Positions 34,906-40,288 of a stretch of 40,288 nucleotides of DNA are shown one piece after another. The notes beneath the pieces were generated by a model, which was not told where the DNA came from, searched no databases, and saw only the letters and a program-made list of their open reading frames with translations. Every line of letters begins with the position of its first letter. Position 1 is the first letter of the stretch. The stretch comes from JAKFEW01 sp036675505 (GTDB taxonomy: Bacteria > Cyanobacteriota > Sericytochromatia > S15B-MN24 > JAQBPE01): NCBI GenBank assembly GCA_036675505.1, contig JAKFEW010000138.1, positions 1 through 40,288 of the forward strand, in the 5' to 3' direction. Both the position numbers and the translations under genes were made by a program.

Positions 34906-36207
34906 ATGACCTCACGCCCGCCCGTCACCTATGCCGTCAACCTCAACCCCAACCGGATCTGCCCGGACTTGTCGGTCGAGGGCCTCAAACGCGGTCAGGA
35001 AGCCGCCTTCAGTCGCCTGGAGGACCTCGGCGCGGGCGGCGTGCGCATCGATCTCTTCTGGTCGCACCTCGAGCCGGCCCAGGGCGTGGTCGACGTGGCC
35101 ATGCTGGCCTGGTACCAGGACTTCCTGGCCGAGGCCGCCTCGCACGACCTCCAGGTCTACGCGCTGCTCTACCACCCGCCCACCTGGGCGATGGAGCTGC
35201 TCAAGCGCGACGAGGCGGCCTTCATCGCGGCCTGGCGCAACTTCTGCCGCCTGGTCGGCCGCGAGCTCGGGCACGGGTTGGCGATCGCCCAGGTCTGGAA
35301 CGAGCCGAACAACTTCCTCGCGGCCTTGAAGGGCGACGCGGCGCTCTTCCGCACGAAGCGCATAGGCCCCGTCGACCTGCCGGTGGGCGTGCCGTGGGAC
35401 CTGCTCGCCGCGCTCTTCCGCGCCGCGCGCGCCGAGCTGCCGGCCGAGGTGTCGATCGCCTTCAACCCGCTCGCCAACTTGCTGCCCTTCCTGCCCGTCG
35501 GCGGCACCTGGCTCGACTGGGAGCCCTTCACGGACCGCCTGCTCGCGCTGGCGGGCGACGCGATCGACGTGGTGGCGATCGACCACTACCCGGACACCTG
35601 GCACCCGGGCACCGGGCCGCTCGAGTGGTCGTGCCTCGAGGTCGCGCGCCGCAAGGCCGCGGACCCCGCGAGCCCCTGGTTCGGCAAGACCGTGATCGTG
35701 GGCGAGGTGGGCTATTCCAGCGCGGCGAACTTCCACCTGCTCGAGCGCCCGTTCAAGCTGGGCCGCTTCTTCCCGGACGCCCAGCGCGACGAGGAGACGA
35801 TGGCCGAATGGTACGCCGCGTGCCTGCCGCACGTGGCCGAGCGTCTCGCCCCCACGGCCTTCCCGGCCAACCGCTTCGCCTGGATCAACGTCTACGAGCT
35901 CTTCGACCCGCCCAGGCCCTGCGGCGGCCACCCGGCGCTCGCCGTCGAGGACCACTTCGGCCTGGTGCGCCGCGACGGCACGCCCAAGGCGGCCTACGGC
36001 GTGCTGCGGGCGCTCTGCCGCGGCGAGCAGGTGACCGCGCCCGCGCTCGCGCGCCGCAAGGCCCCGCTCTACTGGCGCCTGGGCACCTGGGCGCGCCGCG
36101 CCGAGGCCCGCCTGCGCGGCGCCGAGCTGCCCGCCACGCTCCTGGGCGACGCGCTCGTGCTCGAGCGGGTGATCCCGCGGGCCGCGCAGGCGGTTCCGCG
36201 GACTTAA
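34906..36207 (+). CDS. Clan GH-A-like glycoside hydrolase, no signal peptide
   Basis: A 433-residue protein with a (beta/alpha)8 glycosidase pattern: GAGGVRIDLFWSHLEPAQG (43-61), QVYALLYHPPTWA (83-95), then the acid/base Glu133 in QVWNEPNN, VVAIDHYPDTWHPG (222-235) and the nucleophile candidate Glu267 in VIVGEVGYSS. The two Glu on the ends of strands 4 and 7 are the hallmark of clan GH-A (GH5, GH39 and related families); I cannot assign the family. There is no signal peptide, so it is either cytoplasmic or exported by another route. The C-terminal 65 residues are basic and helical, and may bind membranes or a partner. A weak -10 (TACGAG) ends 6 bases before the ATG. Substrate unknown. The next gene starts 56 bases downstream. 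Confidence 0.8.
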   Translation: MTSRPPVTYAVNLNPNRICPDLSVEGLKRGQEAAFSRLEDLGAGGVRIDLFWSHLEPAQGVVDVAMLAWYQDFLAEAASHDLQVYALLYHPPTWAMELLKRDEAAFIAAWRNFCRLVGRELGHGLAIAQVWNEPNNFLAALKGDAALFRTKRIGPVDLPVGVPWDLLAALFRAARAELPAEVSIAFNPLANLLPFLPVGGTWLDWEPFTDRLLALAGDAIDVVAIDHYPDTWHPGTGPLEWSCLEVARRKAADPASPWFGKTVIVGEVGYSSAANFHLLERPFKLGRFFPDAQRDEETMAEWYAACLPHVAERLAPTAFPANRFAWINVYELFDPPRPCGGHPALAVEDHFGLVRRDGTPKAAYGVLRALCRGEQVTAPALARRKAPLYWRLGTWARRAEARLRGAELPATLLGDALVLERVIPRAAQAVPRT

Positions 36208-36263
36208 CCGGGGGTTAGCCGGAGCGGGTGGAGGGTTCCGCGGGCTTGGGGTATGAGGACGAT

Positions 36264-36719
36264 ATGGCGGAACCGACCGACCCTTCCGAACCCAAGCCCC
36301 GGCCCCTGCGTCCCGGCGCCCCGCCGCCGCCGCGCCCCAAGACGGTGGCCTCCTCGCTCGACGACCCGGCCAAGGCCGCGGCCTGGGCGAAGGAGTCCCA
36401 GCGTCGGCTGGCCCTGATCGCGGGCTTCACCAGGGACCCGGCGAGCAACCCGATCTACCAGGATCGCGCGATGATGGTCACGATCCTCACCGAGGAGCGC
36501 ACCTACCAGTCCTCGCTGGCGCGCAGGCACCAGACCGCGCTGCGCAAGCTGCCGCCGCCGGCCGAGGCGATGGGCATGACGCCCGAGCAGGCTGCCCGGA
36601 TGCCCGAGTACGACGACCTCGAGCCGCGGCGCGCCGCCCTCGAGCAGCAGTACCGCGTGGCCGCGGGCCGGGAAAGCGAGCTCGCCGGGTTGCTCAAGCA
36701 GCGCTTCGGCGTCACGTGA
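36264..36719 (+). CDS. Hypothetical protein, tandem paralogue 1
   Basis: A 151-residue protein of a family I do not recognise. ATG 36264 is preferred over the in-frame GTG 36228. The N-terminal 35 residues are Pro-rich. The rest is helical with a conserved core: DPAS-x-P-x-YQD-x-A, then TEERTYQ-x-x-x-AR-x-HQ-x-ALR, then LPPPAEAMGMTP and MPEYDDLEPRRAALEQQ. The next gene repeats this core almost exactly. No signal peptide or membrane segment. It overlaps the next start by one base (TGATG), so the two are translated together and may form a heteromeric complex. The conserved PPPAEAMG loop between two helices suggests a helical hairpin that dimerises. No function can be given. Confidence 0.68.
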   Translation: MAEPTDPSEPKPRPLRPGAPPPPRPKTVASSLDDPAKAAAWAKESQRRLALIAGFTRDPASNPIYQDRAMMVTILTEERTYQSSLARRHQTALRKLPPPAEAMGMTPEQAARMPEYDDLEPRRAALEQQYRVAAGRESELAGLLKQRFGVT

Positions 36720-37351
36720 TGGAGCCTGTCGAGCCTGTCGAACCTTCCGAGCGTAAGGCCTCGCAGAGCGGCCTCTTGCGCTGGGCGCAGGACGCGAAAG
36801 CGCGCAGCGAGCAGGACTTGCCCAGGCCGCCACGACCGGACGAGATCGTGCCCATCGCCGTCCCGCAGCGCCCTGGCGCGTCGAGCGAGGACCCGGCCGA
36901 CGCGGCGGCCGCGGCCCGGGAGTCGGATCGGCGCATGGGCCTGATCGTGGCCTACATGAAGGATCCCGCCGGCGACCCGGCCTTCCAGGACAAGGCGCTC
37001 ATGTACACGATCTTCACCGAGGAGCGCACCTACCAGGCCGGCGTGGCGCGCGGGCACCAGGCCGCGTTGCGCGCGCTGCCGCCGCCCGCCGAGGCGATGG
37101 GCTTGACGCCCGCACAGGCCGCGGCGCTGCCCGAGTACCACGGCCTCGAGGCGCGACGCGCCGAGCTCGAGAAGCTGTTCCATACGGCGAACACCCGCCA
37201 GGCACAGATCTTCACGCTGATGAAGCGGCTCACGGGCTCCGAGTCGCGCTCGGGCGGCACGGGCCTGCTGACCCCGCCGCCCGACGCCATGCCGGCGCCC
37301 CCGCTCACCGCGAACGCCAACGACGTCCTCGGCGAGCTGTTCGGGCCGTGA
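36719..37351 (+). CDS. Hypothetical protein, tandem paralogue 2
   Basis: A 210-residue paralogue of the preceding gene. ATG 36719 shares a base with the upstream stop (TGATG); an in-frame GTG one codon earlier is possible. The shared core is at about 78-160: DPAGDPAFQDKALMYTIFTE, ERTYQ-x-GVARGHQAALR, LPPPAEAMGLTP and LPEYHGLEARRAELEKL. It differs by a longer N-terminus (EPVEPVEP, then a basic and acidic stretch) and an extra 40-residue tail ending in NDVLGELFGP. The tandem pair probably arose by duplication and then diverged at the ends, which suggests a different partner for each. It converges with the EF-hand/glycosidase-like gene 13 bases away. Confidence 0.7.
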   Translation: MEPVEPVEPSERKASQSGLLRWAQDAKARSEQDLPRPPRPDEIVPIAVPQRPGASSEDPADAAAAARESDRRMGLIVAYMKDPAGDPAFQDKALMYTIFTEERTYQAGVARGHQAALRALPPPAEAMGLTPAQAAALPEYHGLEARRAELEKLFHTANTRQAQIFTLMKRLTGSESRSGGTGLLTPPPDAMPAPPLTANANDVLGELFGP

Positions 37352-37364
37352 GCGGGCGCCCCGG

Positions 37365-38780
37365 CTACTTCTTGCCGGTGCCCTTGCCCATGAGGCGCTG
37401 GAGCTCGTAGTAGGCGTCCGACTTCGTGCCGTCCGCGCTCACGAGGCCCGGGTGCTCGTCGTGGGTCTTCTTCCAGAAGAAGTAGCTGCGGGTCACGGCG
37501 TCCATCTCGACAGTCGCCCTGGCGAAGTCGCCGTTGAACGTCTTGGCGTTTTCGACGCGCGGCTGGCTGGCCTCGGTGATGTAGACGCTCGGCGTCTTGC
37601 CCGTGGGCGTCTTCCAGTCCCGCTTGGCGTAGTCGTTCACGATGAAGCCCAGGGAGCGGGGGTCGTTCGCGGGCTTGTTGGCATCCTTGTCGTACGGATG
37701 CAGCCCGATCTCGTCGGCGTAGAGCGTGGGGTTCCCGTCCTTGTCCTTCGTCGCCGCCGCGGCCCGTTCCAGGTACTCCGGGTGGCCGGAGTCGAGGCCC
37801 CCGGTGATGACCTTGACGTCGTCCTGGGCGTTCGGGTGGTTGTGGACGGCCTCGTAGGTCTTTCTCAGCGCCTCGCCGAACTTCTCGGCGGGCAGGCCCG
37901 GCTTGTACGCGTCCTCCGTCGCGGTCTTCGAGCGGTTGTTGGGCTCATCAGGCTCGTTGAAGGCCTCGACGCTGTCGACGTATTGACCGAGCTCGGCCAT
38001 GGCCTCGTTGACGCGCGGGAGGTACGACTTGTCCATCCAGTCGTCGAACTTCTTGTTCCAGGCGGGGGACTGCGTGTCGACGGGCTTGTTCTCGGAGTCC
38101 TCGGGCTCCGGGCAGCCGTCCGCGAACTCCTTGCCGAGCTGCAGCGTGACCTCGATGCCGGCCGCCTTGTACTCGGCGAGCTTGGCCTTCATCGCCGCCT
38201 GGGTGTCCTTGTTGTAGTTCATGGCGCTGAGCGTGATCCGCGCGCCGGTCGCCCCGAACTCCTTGAGCTCCGCGGCGCTGGGCAGGTCGTTCGGGTGGTC
38301 GTTGAGCACCACGCCGACCTTCTCGGGGGGGACCGTGGGGGCCGCGGCGGGCTCGCTCGGCTGGGCGGAGGCGGCCGCCGCGGCCGGCGGGGTCGCGGGG
38401 GCGGCCTGGCTGGCCGGGGCCGCCGGCGGCTTGGGCGCCTCGGGCTTGGGCGCCTCGGGCTTGGCGCCCTTGGCCTCGGTCATGAGCTGGTCGAACTCGG
38501 CGGCGTTGACCAGCCCGTCGCGGTCCTGGTTGTACTTGTCGATCAGCGCCTGGGCCTTCTTGCGGTCGAGGCCGCCGGCCTCCAGCATCTCCTGGAGGGC
38601 CTGGCTGGTCACGACGTTGTCGTTCGCGAGGCCCCCGATCTGCGACTCGATCGCCTGGACCCTGGTCGTATCGCCGGACTTCTGTGCCTCGCCGAGGTCC
38701 TTCGCGAGCTTCTGCAGCAGCTTGGCGCGCTGGGTCTTCTCGAGGGCGTTCGCGTCGGCGAACGTGGGCAGCTTCTCCAT
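37365..38780 (-). CDS. EF-hand/GH-A-like glycosidase fusion protein
   Basis: A 471-residue protein with an unusual domain order. ATG 38780 follows AAGGAG by 8 bases; GTG 38783 is the alternative. Residues 1-100 are helical and end in an EF-hand loop at 84-95 (N-Q-D-R-D-G-L-V-N-A-A-E), with the acidic positions 1, 3, 5 and 12 filled by Asn, Asp, Asp and Glu. An Ala/Pro linker (about 105-150) leads to a barrel-like domain (about 153-465) with QLGKEF, Glu276 in EAFNEPDEPNN and Glu403 in VYITEASQP, the two expected catalytic Glu of clan GH-A. There is no signal peptide. Calcium could set the conformation of the N-terminal part. A second GH-A-like gene lies on the opposite strand at 34906. Confidence 0.78.
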   Translation of the reverse strand: MEKLPTFADANALEKTQRAKLLQKLAKDLGEAQKSGDTTRVQAIESQIGGLANDNVVTSQALQEMLEAGGLDRKKAQALIDKYNQDRDGLVNAAEFDQLMTEAKGAKPEAPKPEAPKPPAAPASQAAPATPPAAAAASAQPSEPAAAPTVPPEKVGVVLNDHPNDLPSAAELKEFGATGARITLSAMNYNKDTQAAMKAKLAEYKAAGIEVTLQLGKEFADGCPEPEDSENKPVDTQSPAWNKKFDDWMDKSYLPRVNEAMAELGQYVDSVEAFNEPDEPNNRSKTATEDAYKPGLPAEKFGEALRKTYEAVHNHPNAQDDVKVITGGLDSGHPEYLERAAAATKDKDGNPTLYADEIGLHPYDKDANKPANDPRSLGFIVNDYAKRDWKTPTGKTPSVYITEASQPRVENAKTFNGDFARATVEMDAVTRSYFFWKKTHDEHPGLVSADGTKSDAYYELQRLMGKGTGKK

Positions 38781-38795
38781 CACTTCAGCTCCTTC

Positions 38796-38981
38796 TTACG
38801 GCCGCTCGACGCGGGACAGGTCGCCTGTGAGGCGCAGGGCGTCGAAGAGCATGCGGGTGACCAGGTCGGCGTCTTGCGGGTGCTGCCGGACGTGCTCGGC
38901 GGCTTCTTCGGGCGGCGGCGGCGGCGGTGGCGGGGCCTGCAGGGGGCCCGTCCGGGGCGGCAGTGGTCCGGTGGCGCTCAT
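38796..38981 (-). CDS. Small Pro-rich protein
   Basis: A 61-residue protein. Its ATG at 38981 follows GGGAGGGAA closely, and the stop is 15 bases before the start of the EF-hand/glycosidase-like gene, so it is likely the first gene of that operon. The N-terminal half is Pro-rich, with a run of eight Pro (PPPPPPPP) near 17-24; the second half (EEAAEHVRQHP, then LVTRMLFDALRLTGDLSRV) is an amphipathic helix. Such poly-Pro stretches often bind partners and stall ribosomes unless EF-P is present. Coding potential rests on the ribosome binding site, the position and the ordered C-terminus. Confidence 0.55.
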   Translation of the reverse strand: MSATGPLPPRTGPLQAPPPPPPPPEEAAEHVRQHPQDADLVTRMLFDALRLTGDLSRVERP

Positions 38982-39060
38982 CTGGTTCCCTCCCTCTCGC
39001 CCGCGGCTGCGCGGACGTCTCCCTCTTCTACCCGCCTGTTGTCGGCGGCGGGTTCACAGG

Positions 39061-39086
39061 ACGCTCACAAAGGGACGCTCGAGCGT
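39061..39086. promoter_or_regulatory. ACGCTC direct and inverted repeats
   Basis: ACGCTC occurs at 39061-39066 and 39075-39080, and its reverse complement GAGCGT at 39081-39086; the last two form a perfect 12-base palindrome. They lie upstream of the small Pro-rich gene (minus strand), in a 147-base gap, and could be regulator half-sites. The evidence is only pattern and position. Confidence 0.25.
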
Positions 39087-39128
39087 TTAAGTTCCGATTA
39101 TGGCGCCCAGGTCACCCGCCGGCGCGCG

Positions 39129-40288
39129 CTAACGCGCCAGCCTGCCTGCGATCGCCGCCGCCAGGGCGCCCAGGCGTGCCAGCGTGCCGATCGCCCCGCG
39201 CGCAGGGTCGGCGATGCGGCCCGCGTCGAGGTAAATCAGGCCGTGGAGCCGTTCGCCTTCCACCAGCGGCACCGTCCACACCGTGCGCAGGCCGAGCGCC
39301 ATCACCGATTGCCTCTGCGACAGCTCGCCCGCCTCCGACACATCCACGATGTGGAGCGGCTCACGGTGCGCCAACACCCAGGCGACGATCGTGCGGCTGA
39401 CCGCCGGGTCGCCGCCCAGCGCTGCACCGGTGGCGAGAGCTTCCGGCGTGTCGCCGAGCAGCACCCAGCCGCGCTCGGCGCCCACCAGCGCGGCGCCCGC
39501 CGCGAGCACGGCCTCGAGCGCCGCGGCGGGCGTGGCGCCGGCCGTCTGGAAGGCGAGGTCGGCGAGCACGGCGAGCGCGTCGGCCTCATCGGCCAGCGCC
39601 TCGCGCCGCCGGGCCTGGTCGACGCCGATCGCCGCGGCCTGCGCGAGCGCCTCCGCAAGGGCCATGTCGGCGGGCGTCCAGCCGGCGCCGATGCGCCGGC
39701 TGTCGGCGAGCATCACGCCGATCACGCTGTCGCCCAGCTTGAGCGGCAGGCCCACGGCCGAACGCAGCGCGAGCGCGCGCACGCTCGCGCGGCCGGCGAG
39801 CGCGGCGTGGCCCGCGAGATCCTCGATCCAGAGCGGCTCGCCGGACCAGAGCACCTGCTCGGCGAGGCCTGTGCTGTACGGCTCGCCTGCGTCGAGCCCG
39901 TGGTAGATCTGCGTGGTGACCGCGAAGCCTTCGTAGAGCAGCACGAAGCCGCGCTCGGCGTCCGCGAGCTCGACCAGCGCCGCGAGCGCCGCGCGCAGGA
40001 CGTCCGCGAGGTCCGGCGCCGTCGCGATGCGGCCGATCAGGTCGGTGAGATGGCGCAGGCGGGCGAGCGGCACGCCGCCGGCGGGCGTCGCATCGGCCAC
40101 CGCCCAGGCCCGCTCGGGGAAGCGGAAGAACGCCGCCCTGGCATCCGGCGGCAGCGCCGCCACGAGGTCCTCGAGCGCGCGTGCGGCCGCCTGCCTGCCG
40201 GCCCAGTCGTCGCGCGCGATCGCGCGGCCGGCGCGGGCGAGCAGCGCGAGGGGGCGATCGCCGGCCGCTTCGGCACCGGCGGCCGCGT
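39129..40288 (-). CDS. C-terminal part of a GAF-domain signalling protein, start outside window
   Basis: At least 386 residues, open to the right edge. A GTG at 40163 could be called a start, but the frame continues upstream with clear coding character (DRPLALLARAGRAIARDDW, then AARALEDLVAAL), in the style of TPR helices, so the true start lies outside. Two GAF-like domains follow: one around LADAERGFVLLYEGF and a second around VGAERGWVLLGDT, ending TVPLVEGERLHGLIYLDAG, which is close to the GAF end of the LuxR regulator at 20992. The helical stretch before the GAF domains suggests a kinase-ATPase-TPR-GAF architecture, a second PknK-like protein. The 40163-40288 segment is part of the same gene. 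Confidence 0.8.
   Translation of the reverse strand, partial: AAAGAEAAGDRPLALLARAGRAIARDDWAGRQAAARALEDLVAALPPDARAAFFRFPERAWAVADATPAGGVPLARLRHLTDLIGRIATAPDLADVLRAALAALVELADAERGFVLLYEGFAVTTQIYHGLDAGEPYSTGLAEQVLWSGEPLWIEDLAGHAALAGRASVRALALRSAVGLPLKLGDSVIGVMLADSRRIGAGWTPADMALAEALAQAAAIGVDQARRREALADEADALAVLADLAFQTAGATPAAALEAVLAAGAALVGAERGWVLLGDTPEALATGAALGGDPAVSRTIVAWVLAHREPLHIVDVSEAGELSQRQSVMALGLRTVWTVPLVEGERLHGLIYLDAGRIADPARGAIGTLARLGALAAAIAGRLAR

Overview
The window is GC-rich (roughly 70 % by eye), almost fully coding, with no tRNA, rRNA, CRISPR array, insertion sequence or phage gene that I could find, and no gap longer than about 260 bases. Many exported lipoproteins, a GH57 glycosidase, a PBP4-type peptidase, a Ser/Thr kinase with ATPase and TPR regions, large hybrid histidine kinases and metacaspase-like proteins point to a diderm, developmentally or environmentally complex bacterium. 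Myxococcota, or a deep lineage near Cyanobacteriota (Sericytochromatia-like), are both reasonable; the sequence alone does not settle it.

Layout. 1-3076 (minus): a lipoprotein running off the left edge and an exported GH57 glycoside hydrolase. 3287-4675 (plus): an exported Trp/Tyr-rich ankyrin protein with a promoter, a candidate operator and a strong terminator. 4725-5435 (minus): an unknown helical protein. 5623-7940 (plus): a lipoprotein-like gene overlapping a caspase-like lipoprotein. 7969-10816 (plus): DUF2071, signal peptidase I, a divergent cyanophycinase-family peptidase and a stand-alone MshEN-like domain. 10817-11073 holds a nested set of inverted repeats that looks like a structured RNA. 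11074-21840 (plus): a beta-helix protein, two LPP20-like paralogues, an FlgT-like/DUF4384 protein, three lipoproteins, a PknK-like kinase and a GAF-LuxR regulator. 27451-21856 (minus): an apparent four-gene operon of dacB, two lipoproteins and a second, larger caspase-like lipoprotein. 34789-27576 (minus): an unknown membrane-anchored protein, a soluble Nik1-type hybrid kinase with seven exact-length HAMP units, and a smaller receiver-kinase. 34906-37351 (plus): a clan GH-A-like barrel and two translationally coupled paralogues of unknown family. 38981-37365 (minus): a tiny Pro-rich protein and an EF-hand/GH-A-like fusion. 40288-39129 (minus): the C-terminal, GAF-containing part of a protein that begins outside the window.

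How the genes may work together (inference). Much of the window encodes cell-envelope surveillance: periplasmic or outer-membrane lipoproteins, two lipid-anchored caspase-like proteases, one of them co-transcribed with a peptidoglycan DD-peptidase, and a kinase plus LuxR regulator downstream of a lipoprotein array. Five genes lack a ribosome binding site and carry an extended -10 promoter (TGnTAnnnT) only 6-9 bases before the ATG, so leaderless mRNAs seem common here. Others use strong Shine-Dalgarno sites.
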